DNA of 23,338 nt, from contig MSJH02000738.1 of assembly GCA_001931875.2 (NCBI GenBank), positions 1-23,338 of the forward strand, given 5' to 3'. Numbering within the stretch: position 1 is the stretch's first letter; each line of letters opens with the position of its first letter. Below are positions 1 through 10,487 of this stretch, one piece after another. Made by a program: the position numbers and the translations under genes. This DNA comes from Byssochlamys sp. IMV 00236 (Eukaryota; Ascomycota; Eurotiomycetes; Eurotiales; Thermoascaceae). The notes below the pieces were generated by a model, which saw nothing but the letters and a program-made list of their open reading frames with translations, was not told where the DNA came from and ran no database searches.

Positions 1-32
<32 letters not shown>

Positions 33-35
33 CTT
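1..35. repeat. poly-T tract at window start
   Basis: A run of 32 T followed by CTT ends directly at the ATG of the first gene. It is probably the pyrimidine-rich 5' UTR or promoter end of that gene; similar tracts precede other starts in the window. The rest of the promoter lies outside the window. It could also mark an assembly edge. Confidence 0.6.
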
Positions 36-1572
36 ATGTCTTTTCTCAAAAAGCTCTTCTTCCTACTGCTTGCTGCCAATGCGGTTATTATTGGCTATGA
101 CCAATATAACGGAGGACACGCGACACAAAACATTATTCAAAATTTGAATCAAGACAACTTTTATTATGTCTTGGACCAACTTAAATCACCCGAAAAGATC
201 ACTCCATACGTCAACAATGCGCTTACTCATCTCAAGGATATTAGCTCACCCGAAAAGATTACTTCACACATCAACAATGCATTTGCACAACTCAAGGATA
301 TTAACTCACTCGAAGACGTCATTCAACTTGTTCGTGGCACTGCACCTTCCAAGGCTGCTCTGACCTATGATGGTAACGTACTCGTGTTGACAGACGATAA
401 TTTCAAATTGGCCATTGACGGTTCTCGTCCTGCCTTGGTTGAATTCTATGCTCCCTGGTGCGGTCACTGTAAGAATTTGGCTCCTGTTTATGCTCAATTA
501 GGTGATGCCTTTGCTCATCAAAAGGATAAGGTCATCATTGCCAAATTCGATGCTGACCAACACCGCAACACGGGTGCTCTCTATGAAGTCAAGGGTTTCC
601 CTACTCTCAAATGGTTTCCTCAAGGCGTGAACTCTCCCGAGGGTGTAGAAGATTACCGTGGTGGTCGTGACTTGAACTCGCTTGCTTCCTTTGTTCGCGA
701 AAAATCAGGTATTATTCCTCGTATTAAGGCAAAGAAGTCAGACGTGGTCGAGCTCAACTCCAAGAATTTCCATGAGGTTGCCTTGAATCCCAAGCAAAAT
801 GTATTGGTTGAATTCTATGCTTCTTGGTGTGGACACTGCAAGAACTTGGGTAAGTTATATATATATATATATATATATAGGATATGTCAAGATATATTAA
901 TAATCATGTAGCACCTATTTGGGAAAAGATCGGTACTGCCTATTCTAATGTTGAAAACGTACGTCTCATTGTATCTTTTATATGGCGTAATCTAACTTTA
1001 TATGTAGTGTGTTGTAGCCAAGATTGATGCTGATAAGGAACGTGATATCGGTACCGAGTTTGACATTTCTGGCTTCCCTACCATCAAGTTATTCCCTGCA
1101 GGTGAAAGTGAGCCTATTCCTTACGAAGGTGCTCGTACCGAAGCTGCTTTTATTGAATTCTTAAACAAGCACTGTAAGGCTCACCGCGCCGTTGGTGGTG
1201 GATTGCAGCCCACTGCGGGTCGTATTCGTGATTTGGATGAAAAGGCTATCGAGTTTATCAAGAACCCCGCTGCCCGTGAAAAGATCCATAAAGAGATCGC
1301 AGACAAGGTCAAGGATCATGCATCACGGTAAGTCTACGGCTATATATAAAAATATTTTACTAATATGACTCTATAGTCATGCCAGATACTATGCTAAAAT
1401 AATGGAAAAAATCCTTGCTCATGGTGAAGACTTTTTACACAAGGAAAAAACGCGTTTAGCTAATATTGCTAAATCTGAAGACGTGACCAACGCCAAGTTG
1501 GATGACTTTAACATTCGTAAGAATATTTTGGCTTCTTTTGATAAGGATGCCACTCCTGTTGAACACGAATAA
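36..1572 (+). CDS. protein disulfide isomerase, two thioredoxin domains plus ERp29-like C-terminus
   Basis: Four exons: 36-849, 912-958, 1008-1327, 1377-1572; all introns are GT-AG and phases agree, giving about 458 aa. It catalyses formation and rearrangement of disulfides in proteins folding in the endoplasmic reticulum. Residues 1-20 form a hydrophobic signal peptide (KKLFFLLLAANAVIIG). Residues 50-95 hold a tandem repeat. Two thioredoxin domains carry WCGHCK active sites with cysteines at 142/145 and 265/268. The last ~120 residues are a charged helical domain resembling the ERp29 C-terminal domain, the Erp38/TigA layout. The protein ends in EHE without a KDEL/HDEL-type retention signal. 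Intron 1 contains a (TA)n run next to its donor. The gene converges on NTF2 with 71 nt between stops. The family call is secure; the exact paralogue name is not. Confidence 0.95.
186..320 (+). repeat. 60-bp in-frame tandem repeat inside the PDI gene
   Basis: Two full 60-bp units lie at 186-245 and 246-305, with a partial third unit from 306. The full units match at 50 of 60 positions by direct comparison. Each encodes 20 residues beginning SPEKIT and containing NNA and LKDI. The repeat sits between the signal peptide and the first thioredoxin domain and probably extends a helical spacer. Confidence 0.9.
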
Positions 1573-1643
1573 AGTGCCACATAAATTAGCTCATTATAAA
1601 TGATTATACTGATTGTCCGATTTGTTTATTATTGATATATACT

Positions 1644-2214
1644 TTATCCATAATTCAAACGGAAGATGTCGTTGAGCACATAGTAGGAGTTGTTCTCAGA
1701 AATCAACTGGAAAGTTTGGAAGAACATTAAGGGGTTTTGGCTATCATCAACCTAGATAATACGTATATATCAGCATTCTTTTTTTCTCTTTCTCTATCTA
1801 TTTATATACTTACGACCAACAAGCCACTGACGGTAACAATCAAGGAGTTATTGGGGCCAGAGGGTTGAACGTCGATAGTGGTGATCTTGTGTTGAACACG
1901 TTGGAAAGGAAGAGACTATATCAAGATAAAAAAAATCCGTTAAAAAAAGGGAATAAAGAAAAAAAATAGTATCATATCAACTTACAACCAACTTTTCGGT
2001 AATAGCAGGAGCACCTTGAACTGGGGCACCTTCAAAGGTAAGCATAGAATTGTCTCTCTTATATAAAAAGATGTGTATCAATATGATATATACGCGTATA
2101 TGTATTATATTCTTTTAAACTTACATAAAGACCTTGCAAGTTGCTTCTGTTACTATCAAAAGTTTCGTAATAGAAATTAACAAACTGCGAAGCAAGTGCG
2201 TTAATGTCTGCCAT
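1644..2214 (-). CDS. NTF2: nuclear transport factor 2 (NTF2)
   Basis: Four exons in coding order: 2214-2125, 2057-1986, 1915-1814, 1751-1644; total 123 aa, against about 125 for the family. All junctions are phase 0 with GT-AG ends. NTF2 is a small dimeric carrier that binds Ran-GDP and FxFG nucleoporins and returns Ran to the nucleus. The protein starts MADINALASQFVNFYYETFD, then reads LYRDNSMLTFEG, a central GAPAITEKL segment and a VDDSQNPLMFFQTFQL strand, and ends in FRLNYG. All are typical of a complete NTF2 fold. A CCAAT box (minus-strand sense) lies about 120 nt upstream at 2334-2338. Its 3' end faces the PDI gene at very short distance. No part is too long to match the ORF-size cut-offs, so single-ORF scans miss it completely. 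Confidence 0.95.
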
Positions 2215-2999
2215 CTTTAATTAATCAAAGAAAGGAGTAAAGAGAAAAAAAAAAGTTTTCAGTACGTAGACTGAACCTGAAAAAGAAAAAAAATTGCTTG
2301 GGATGTAGCCTATGACGCAAACGGATGCATTTGATTGGTTACAAGGAGTCTTTATATTTATATATTTATATACACACACACACACTTCAATACAAAGAAA
2401 GAAAGAAAGAGAAGATTCTTTAGTCATGTGACCAATTTGCTTTTTGAAACTATTAAACAACTTTTTAACAAGGGAGCCATTGTAGATTTGATGGTCTGAA
2501 TGATATAAAAAAGACTTGCCCTTTTATTCATGGATCAACTCTTTTTAATGAAACTGGCCAAGTTTACCATAAAAGGCACCGGCGAAATTATTTACTCCAA
2601 TTATCCAATTAATTTACTTTGTTGACCTTTTTTATTTCCTTTTGAGTAAAATGTCCTTGTGACAATCGGAAAAAGTGTTGCCCTGCTAAAGCATGTCCAT
2701 GTAGGCATGAGATCAACAAGAGCAGTAAAGATATGTAGGCGGAGTAAATAGTGACGAATGATGAACAGAAGCAATTAAAAAAAAAGGGAGGTCAGTAAAT
2801 AAATGATTATACACTTTTTAATCTCCATCAACTGGTTCCTGGAGTGGAGTTGAACTGGCAATGAAAAATAGTAATAAAAAACCGTTTTATTCATAAATAA
2901 ATATTCTAAAAGAAAAAAAAAAAAAAAGATAAAGAGAATGTCTATTTTATGTACAGAATGAAAAAAAAAACAAAAAAGGAGGATGCTATATTTATGAAA
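2215..2999. other. intergenic: NTF2 promoter and downstream flank of the Whi5-like gene
   Basis: No coding signal was found. The part next to NTF2 holds an inverted CCAAT box (2334-2338), a (CA)n run (2372-2385) and purine-rich stretches. The rest is AT-rich with short poly-A runs, likely 3' UTR of the gene ending at 3000. An ORF on the minus strand at 2221-2460 is low-complexity and unconvincing. Confidence 0.6.
2334..2338 (-). promoter_or_regulatory. CCAAT box upstream of NTF2
   Basis: ATTGG on the plus strand reads CCAAT (in AACCAATCAAA) toward the NTF2 gene, about 120 nt before its ATG, a normal distance for a CCAAT-binding-complex site in fungi. Assigned by motif and position only. Confidence 0.4.
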
Positions 3000-3463
3000 T
3001 TATGACATTGTAGGGCTATGGTGCATCATGACTAATAAGTGCGCAGCATCCTCGTCATCAGAAGAAAGTGTTGCCGATAGTTTTCTTTTTTCATATGGCC
3101 GCAGTCTTGTATCTGATATGGGCACATGGCTGGGTGATCGAGGCGCGTGGTGTTTGATGGTACGATCATGACTGTAAAATGGTGGTGAAGTAGGATAGAA
3201 TCGATGGTGTGATAACAGACGCTTTCGTTTTTTATCATGAATATTTAATTTTGTTAAAGGATTCGAAGGTTTTGTTGGTACGCGTTCGAATAGACTAGAT
3301 TCTAATGTATGTAAATCCACATTTTCATAACCATGCTCACGTTTGAAATTTGCTAGTGTCAAACGTGCTTTTAACCTATGAGCTAACTAAAGCGTCTTTA
3401 GTTGTCAAGCATATAATAATAATAATGACTTACACTCGACATATCGTATTGCTGAACAGACAT
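3000..3463 (-). CDS. small basic protein with Whi5/Nrm1-like motif (candidate G1/S repressor)
   Basis: Two exons in coding order: 3463-3434 (10 codons, MSVQQYDMSS) and 3386-3000, joined over a 47-nt GTAAGT...TAG intron at phase 0; 138 aa. The second exon opens with LAHRLKARLTLANFKREHG, which resembles the short Whi5-like (GTB) segment by which Whi5 and Nrm1 bind G1/S transcription factors; this is a memory-based comparison. A basic cluster KKRKR (candidate nuclear signal) follows, then SP/TP sites and a C-terminal acidic SSDDED patch followed by AAHLLVMM. Whi5/Nrm1 proteins repress SBF/MBF-type transcription and are inactivated by cyclin-dependent kinases. The coding call is good because the tiny first exon restores an ATG and the motif; the family call is tentative. 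It is divergent to the kinase gene. Confidence 0.6.
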
Positions 3464-4060
3464 TTTAAAAAAAGTTATATATAAAAAAAAAGAAAAAGAA
3501 AAAGAAAAAGAGTGGTGTTTAAATAAATATAAAAAAAAAAGAAACAAATAAGGATTGACGTTCACTCTATTTTTGGGCTTGTCGGCATTAACCACGCCAC
3601 TCTCCCATGTCCGTGTTTTCCATAGGAACCAATCAAAGTCATCAACTTCATCCCTATTCTAGTCAACTCCCCTTCTCCCTCTTTCTCTAATATGCATTAT
3701 TACACACTTTCTCTTTATTGATTGGTCAAACAAAAAGACACGGCTGGAACAGAAAATTTATTTCTTATTAAAATAAGTCAAGTGAATAAAAGTAAACAAG
3801 CTGATGAGATCACAAAAATATATATATATAAATAGCCTCTATATATTGTCGACCTACACCTTGGAGAAACAGTGAAGGTTCATTCAACACCAGGAAATGA
3901 CCAAGATGTATATTGTTTATTAATGTTCTATACATCATAGTCTGATTGCACTTCTTGATCTTTCGTATAAAAAAGTGTTGTAAATAGTGTAACATACGCG
4001 TAATGGTCCGTGCTGTTAATAAATAAAAGAAAGGGGGAATTTATAAAAGGAGAAAGTCAA

Positions 4061-4092
<32 letters not shown>

Positions 4093-4147
4093 CACTTATA
4101 AATTCCCGGTTAGATATTCACTTTTTTCTTTTTTTAATATATTCAAG
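3464..4147. promoter_or_regulatory. divergent promoter between the Whi5-like and kinase genes
   Basis: No coding signal. It carries CCAAT at 3629-3633 on the plus strand and ATTGG at 3721-3725 (CCAAT on the minus strand), so each divergent gene has a box in its sense. A pyrimidine-rich stretch lies at about 3660-3720. A (GA)n microsatellite at 4061-4092 lies just before the kinase start and is probably in its 5' UTR. Confidence 0.5.
4061..4092. repeat. (GA)n microsatellite before kinase start
   Basis: Almost pure AG dinucleotides for about 32 nt. In one frame it would encode an RERERE stretch in an N-terminal extension of the kinase, but it is more likely untranslated leader. Confidence 0.8.
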
Positions 4148-5203
4148 ATGAAAGATCAATCGAATGAATTAAAACAGAATTTGACATTAGATATTATCAA
4201 CGATGACTCTTATTGTATATTTAAATCCTTAAATTACCCTCACATCAAACCGCTCTTTCATGAGGAATCAATCAAAAATACAGCAACAACAATTAGTAGT
4301 AGTAATAGTAGTAGTAGTAGTAGCACTTCACCGCCCACACATTTGACTACGGCCGCTGCCTTTTTATCCAGTCTCATAGTGCCATCGAGTAGCGAGAAGA
4401 ACAGTAGGATTCATGATTACACTCTTGGTCCCGTCATAGGTTACGGAGGATTTTCTGTAGTACACACGGCCTGTCATTACCTCATGCCACATCAGATCAA
4501 AGCAATTAAAGTGGTCACAAAGGCTTGTATGTCAGAAACAGACATTGTCAGATTCAACCGCGAGCTCACCATTTGGAAATCTCTCTGTCATCCGCGTGTG
4601 GTCAATCTGTTGAAAGTCATCAAGAAGAAACAAAACTATTATCTCATATGCGATTACTGTCCAGGTGGTACACTGCTTCAATTCCTAAACAAGCATAAGC
4701 TTCTCGAACAAGACGCCAAAAGGATATTTAAAGAGCTCTGTCAAGCCGTTCACTACTTGCATATTGATCGAAAAGTATGTCATAAGGACCTGAAGCTGGA
4801 AAATGTACTGATCGACGAAAACGGACACATCAAACTATGCGACTTTGGTCTCGCTCTTTATCTCTCTCATAAATCTTATCCAAAAAGATTCAAACAGCAA
4901 GAAACCGCAGGCGGTTCTCTGGCTTATATCGCACCAGAGCAGCTCACCGCCTCTGTTTCACTTGCCTGTCCAAAGACAGATATCTGGTCACTCGGAGTCA
5001 TCCTGTACGCTCTAGTCGTCGGTCAATTGCCCTTCATGGACACTTTTGATCTCAGACTGGTTCAAAAGATCCAGCAAAGTGCATTTGAAATGCCAGACGA
5101 TCTATCTGAGCCATTACAGTACTTGCTCCGAGCCTGCTTGAATAAGAGTCCAGACGAGAGGCCAAGCATAGATCAGATTCTCAAATCGTCTTGGCTAATG
5201 TAA
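4148..5203 (+). CDS. serine/threonine protein kinase, CAMK-like, non-RD
   Basis: A single exon of 351 aa. I chose the ATG at 4148 because the frame upstream to 4010 is only a GA-repeat and low-complexity translation. Residues ~40-60 are a serine-rich linker encoded by an AGT triplet repeat. The kinase domain spans ~93-350: glycine loop GYGGFSVV starting at residue 98, ATP lysine in AIKVV (K121), catalytic loop HKDLKLEN (H212, K213, D214), DFG at 232-234, APE at 262-264, then DIWSLGVILYAL and the conserved arginine in SPDERPS. All catalytic residues are present, so it should be active. HKD replaces the usual HRD, making it a non-RD kinase. DLKLEN and the overall pattern suggest the CAMK/Snf1-like group; substrate and orthologue are not recognised. 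The protein ends immediately after the domain. Confidence 0.9.
   Translation: MKDQSNELKQNLTLDIINDDSYCIFKSLNYPHIKPLFHEESIKNTATTISSSNSSSSSSTSPPTHLTTAAAFLSSLIVPSSSEKNSRIHDYTLGPVIGYGGFSVVHTACHYLMPHQIKAIKVVTKACMSETDIVRFNRELTIWKSLCHPRVVNLLKVIKKKQNYYLICDYCPGGTLLQFLNKHKLLEQDAKRIFKELCQAVHYLHIDRKVCHKDLKLENVLIDENGHIKLCDFGLALYLSHKSYPKRFKQQETAGGSLAYIAPEQLTASVSLACPKTDIWSLGVILYALVVGQLPFMDTFDLRLVQKIQQSAFEMPDDLSEPLQYLLRACLNKSPDERPSIDQILKSSWLM
4294..4325. repeat. AGT triplet repeat encoding a serine tract
   Basis: An imperfect AGT/AAT repeat in frame with the kinase gives a run of mostly serines (SSSNSSSSSS) ahead of the catalytic domain. Its length probably varies between strains. Confidence 0.8.
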
Positions 5204-5410
5204 TACACAATAAAGAATCTCATTGGCCCTTGTCAATTTTCCGAAACGTTTTTGCTGATTTTGATTGGGCCAGTCTTTCTCATCACGCTCACTCACTCGC
5301 CCTCTCGCCCTCTCAACCATCGCGCAACCCGGGGTGTGCGGGCTACGACTTTGCATATTCTCATTCTCCCTCTCTCCTCTCTCTCTCTCCTTTCCACAAC
5401 ATAGTTAGAC

Positions 5411-5998
5411 ATGGGATCCGATCGGTAAGTTCACAAACACATCCATCCTTCCCATCCATCCATCTATCAGTCTCATCAAAGGATATACAACTAAAAAATA
5501 TCAACCTTTTGAATCAACATACGACCAAGAAAGAAAAAAAAATAACAATCTGAAATGTGTGTGAGCTATAGATCATGGAATCGGACGGATGGATCATGTC
5601 CTTTTTTTTTTTTTCTTTTGGAAAAACTAAACTTATAATAGTCTTTACTGCAAGGGCCGTGTTTTGGGTTACGAACGTGCCAAGCGCAACCAAAACCCCA
5701 ACGTTTCTTTGATTCAAGTTGAAGGTGTTCAAACAACCAAGGATGCTCAATTCTACCTCGGTAAGCGTATTGCCTACGTCTACCGTGCTCAACGTGAAGT
5801 CAATGGCTCCAAGATCCGTGTCATCTGGGGTCGTATTGCTCGTACTCACGGTACCAATGGTGTCGTCAAGGCTCGTTTCCGCAAGAACTTGCCTCCCAAG
5901 GTCTTTGGTGCCTCCGTTCGTGTCGTAAGTGTGTATTGTAATTATGGTTTTCTTTTATTCATATTCTTTTATAGATGCTTTATCCTTCCAACATCTAA
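5411..5998 (+). CDS. 60S ribosomal protein eL33 (L33/L35Ae)
   Basis: Three exons: 5411-5424 (14 nt), 5642-5924, 5975-5998 (24 nt); 106 aa, close to the 107 of yeast Rpl33. The first exon gives MGSD plus two bases of an arginine codon. Joining restores [16 protein letters not shown], then [40 protein letters not shown] and GASVRV, and the last exon adds the canonical MLYPSNI end. It is a structural component of the large ribosomal subunit. Codon use is strongly biased to C-ending codons, as expected for a highly expressed gene. The leader between the kinase stop (5203) and this ATG is rich in CT and has two ATTGG boxes (about 5222 and 5262). The 217-nt first intron is the longest seen in the window; I found no snoRNA boxes in it. 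Confidence 0.97.
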
Positions 5999-6584
5999 TT
6001 GTGGAGTTTATTTGTTATGAGGGACGATCCATATATTGTATATGTATTCCTGAAATAAATCATCTTTTTTAAAAGAATCTATGTTTTTTTTTGTTTTTTT
6101 GTTTTTGCTTATATAAAGGGCACACTGTGAAAAGGAGAAAGTGACACTGGAAAGTAAAAAAAGAGAGTAAAAAAGGGATATGAACAAGTGTGAGAAAAAA
6201 ATAGGCCAGTAGGATTTAATCGGTCTCCAGGACTTAATCAATCCGATGTCATTGTTCTGTCCCTGCTGCATGATGAAGTAAATTTAGCATTTTTATATTT
6301 TAAAAAATAGCCAATTATGCATATCAAGGATAAAATAAGGGAAATGCTCCTATCATAGGAACTTTTGTCATAAAAGGAGAGAGAGAGAGAGGAAGCATAA
6401 CGTTATTCTGCATCTAAGCAACAAAAAAAAAGTAGGCAAGGAGCATTCGGTATTCAGCATTTAAGAAAAAAATTGGCAGTCGTGGGAAACTTGTTGGTTT
6501 TATCTCTGTCCATGTTTTACATATAAATATGTTTGCCTAAATTCTGTTCTTTCTTACTTTTTTACAACACACTTGCATTATATC
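5999..6584. other. intergenic: eL33 3' flank and HPPD promoter
   Basis: No gene seen. AT-rich, with T- and A-runs, a CCAAT box at 6311-6315 about 270 nt before the HPPD start, a short (GA)n run near 6378-6392, and a pyrimidine-rich leader just before 6585. A minus-strand ORF at 6008-6271 is low-complexity and not supported. Confidence 0.55.
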
Positions 6585-7905
<1,321 letters not shown>

Positions 7906-8119
7906 TTTTTTTTTCACATTGTATCATTCTTTTTTTTTTTTGTCAATATTTTCCATGTATACATCATACTTATAATAAAAGAAACCCCTATTTTTACATA
8001 TAGAAATACATATATTATGTAGTATAATGAACTTTATTTTGTAATGCTCTGGTATCAACATATTCAAGATCCACAATTCTATGAAAGAGTGTGAGTATGT
8101 GTAATACCCGTTTATATCA

Positions 8120-8872
8120 TCAATAATACCCTGTTAGTAACACCTTGAACTTGTTTAAATGCTCTGCCATCTGATTGACTTGTTCTTGTGGTACAGGCAA
8201 TGTCGTTATTTCTACAATCCACATATCCTCTTGACCAAAGGGTACTGCTGATGTCACATCTAATTTGGTTTTCAACTAGAGTCCAAGTGAGTACATATTA
8301 CATGACTTTAATTCTTGCTTACTTTGTATAGTCTTGTCAAGGTTATCTTTAATACATTATCATACGCAATCAAGTATCCTTTTCTGACGATTTCAAACGA
8401 ATAACTTTATAATTGTTATTATCATACAAACACATGCGTTTTTTCACTATATTTACCTGTAACCAAGAGCCTTCATAAACCTAAACATATCACCAGAGAG
8501 TTGAACGCGTGCGATGGGTCTTACTGTGACTGTTCGAGCACGCTGTGGTTCCGGATTACCTTGCATGCAGAGATGCCATTGTCTAAAACGAAAACTCACA
8601 TCTTTTTCTGTTGAAATTCTCGATTGAACTCGCAATACAACGTCGTCATTACGCGCTGGTCCTACTGGTGTCTGCACTAGAAGGGGAGACAAGGTTAATT
8701 TAGAGTTTGATTTATTGACTTATTAATTACCAGAAGGTGTAAATATGATTTCATGTTCAAACAAATCAACTATTGAGCTATTTCCACATATTCCTTCTAG
8801 TCGTTCAATGAGTTTATCCTTTTGTTGATGTCCAATGATAAGTCCTTGTAAACTGCATTCATAATTAGACAT
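8120..8872 (-). CDS. MED18: Mediator of RNA polymerase II subunit 18
   Basis: Four exons in coding order: 8872-8731, 8676-8457, 8404-8323, 8275-8120; 199 aa with consistent phases and GT-AG ends. Med18 belongs to the Mediator head module, pairs with Med20 in a beta-barrel dimer, and acts in the nucleus in transcription initiation and termination. The protein begins MSNYECSLQGLIIGHQQKDK. The middle exon has NPEPQRARTVTVRPIARV and GDMFRFMKALGY, the typical Med18 signature. It continues YSFEIVRKGYLIAYDNVLKI and a C-terminal block with EDMWIVEITT. Only the middle exon is visible as an ORF above 60 codons. The least certain junction is the acceptor at 8404 (AAAG). The gene is divergent to the Aim19-like gene. 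Confidence 0.88.
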
Positions 8873-9330
8873 GTGGGAAATAAAGAAAGGAAGAAAGAGA
8901 GAAAAGTCACGTCAATAGTGCAAACATAAACTTATCCTTTTCTTGTAAAATATAACCCATGCCCCCCTTCGTTTTTTAAAAAGAGACATGTATAGTCTAT
9001 GAGAAAACACGCATAATGTCCATTGTAGTAGGATTCATTCATACCAATAAAAGGGGCTTTATATATAAAATATATATAAATGATGCGCTTTGAAGCATAT
9101 TACTATTATTGTTTCAATAATATTAAAAACAATGAAGCAAAATACATTCGAAAAGTGCATCTTTTTTTTTTCTTTCTTTCTCTAGACTTGTCTTGTATTG
9201 ACACTGACGATACCATTGAAGGGAAGGATCCTTTCAACTGTGACGGTTATTCAAAGTTCTAAGCAAGTTTTTTTTATGAGGGGTTGATATATCCTTTATT
9301 TTTTCCGAGAAAAGTCAATACTTGAGCACT
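8873..9330. promoter_or_regulatory. divergent promoter between MED18 and the Aim19-like gene
   Basis: No supported gene. A CCAAT box (9044-9048) is followed by a TATA-rich stretch (about 9058-9080) in plus-strand sense. There is a purine-rich tract near 8880-8905 next to the MED18 start, and a pyrimidine-rich T/C tract at 9163-9183. A 60-codon ORF at 9080-9262 crosses the pyrimidine tract and is considered chance. Confidence 0.45.
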
Positions 9331-9845
9331 ATGACAGATAATCTTTTTGAACGTATTGATAAACAATCAGAGTCTCCCTATCCTGTGTGGGCACTATCTG
9401 CTTTTAGTAATATAAATGATCCAAACGATAATATAATACTGATAGCTTGTTAGATTTGGCTACCGTACCTGCATCCTTTCGTAACGCACCTGGTTTACCA
9501 CATCCCATCGTTTCAATTGCCTTTTCAGCCATTTTTGCTGGTGCAGGGTAAGGTGAAAGAGAAGACAGTTTTGATCATGAGTTTGATATATGTATTAGAT
9601 ATGTAGTGAATACGGGCGACAGTGACAATGGTTCTGGTATTGCAACAGGTAACATAAAACTATACATGTATAGGTCGACCCAATTCATTTTTCTGGTTTT
9701 AGCTTGGGGTTTATCATGGGCATTTTTGCATGCTAAAAAGGCCATATTGTCTCGTAAGCCATTGCCACTTGCCTTACTTGGAGCAGTGACAGTGAATACA
9801 TATGTTTATGGTAAAAAGACGCTCAAAGTCAATGGCTATCTATAA
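9331..9845 (+). CDS. Aim19-like mitochondrial membrane protein
   Basis: Four exons: 9331-9406, 9454-9547, 9599-9648, 9703-9845; 120 aa with matching phases. Landmarks of the Aim19 (altered inheritance of mitochondria 19) family: an N-terminal SPYPVWALSAF segment, GLPHPIVSIAFSAIFAGAG (first hydrophobic segment), then a GD..NG.G.ATAW motif running into a second hydrophobic stretch (WGLSWAFLHAKK), and a PLALLGAVTVNTYVYGKK segment. Probably an integral mitochondrial membrane protein; the molecular role of the family is not established as far as I know. The last coding exon alone has an open frame, but its first ~17 codons there are really intron read-through. Family recognition is from motif memory. 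Confidence 0.8.
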
Positions 9846-10202
9846 TCTATTTAAAATAAAATATTATTTATGTTGAGGAATGCTTAGTAAAGCTGCTCAT
9901 TCATCACATTCAGGGACAGAAAAAAGAAAATGAGACACATGACAGGATCATGTAGGATTACTGTGTGACCCTTTTACAATAAAATCGGATTTCATTATTA
10001 AAAGGTATAAACAGATGCGCAGTTTACCCCATTTAATTGTAAGATTGCCGCAGATGCTTCATAAGAAGACAGGATTTGCTATCCACATTAAAGACTAAAT
10101 GCCTCTTTTTTTATTTCTGGTTTTCAATTTGTGATCCAATGTAATCATAAAGCATTGTTCCTCTCCTCTCTGTCAGTTGTAATATCAAAGAAAGGTTGGC
10201 TT

Positions 10203-10217
10203 GGCATAATTTATGCC
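10203..10217. repeat. 15-bp palindrome
   Basis: GGCATAATTTATGCC has 7-bp inverted arms around a single T. Function unknown; it could be a dimer binding site about 270 bp upstream of the tetraspanin start, or chance. Confidence 0.4.
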
Positions 10218-10328
10218 GAGTCTATTATTTTTGTCCAATGCTTTTTTTTTATATAAAGAAAACTAGCCAAGTGATGATACATAAAGAGGAATGATATCAC
10301 CCTTTTTGATCGCCTGAATGACATAGAA

Positions 10329-10354
10329 AGAGAGAGAGAGAGAGAGAGAGAGAG
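10329..10354. repeat. (GA)n microsatellite
   Basis: About 26 nt of perfect AG repeat upstream of the tetraspanin gene. Confidence 0.85.
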
Positions 10355-10487
10355 CACAAGAACCTAAAATAATTAATGTAATCCATGTCATGTATTTAAA
10401 CCGTTTCATGTGGTTTTTTTATAATTTTTCTCTTTTTTTTTTTCTTGGAATAATTTCTTTTATTTTTTAAAAGTTCAACATTTTGAA

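Larger units (their letters stand above)
9846..10487. other. intergenic: promoter region of the tetraspanin gene
   Basis: No coding signal. It contains a near-perfect 15-bp palindrome (10203-10217), CCAAT in GATCCAATG near 10135, a (GA)n microsatellite (10329-10354) and a T-rich tract before the tetraspanin start. Confidence 0.5.

Noticed and set aside
4010..4147. 46-codon N-terminal extension of the kinase from an upstream ATG
   Set aside because: It is mostly GA-repeat (RERERE) and low-complexity translation; the ATG at 4148 has a normal context and starts non-repetitive sequence.
5191..5553. 120-codon plus-strand ORF between the kinase and eL33 exon 2
   Set aside because: It overlaps the kinase stop, the CT-rich leader, and the first exon and intron of eL33 in another frame; composition is repeat-driven.
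5425..5641. snoRNA within the eL33 first intron
   Set aside because: No RTGATGA box C paired with a CTGA box D was found; only CATC repeats and T/A runs.
9080..9262. 60-codon ORF in the MED18/Aim19 promoter region
   Set aside because: It runs through a pyrimidine tract encoding FFFFLSL; the acidic end looks protein-like but has no start context or neighbouring exon.
10271..10317. C/D-box snoRNA candidate (GTGATGA at 10271, CTGA at 10314)
   Set aside because: The boxes are too close together, no terminal stem flanks them, and no C'/D' pair is visible.
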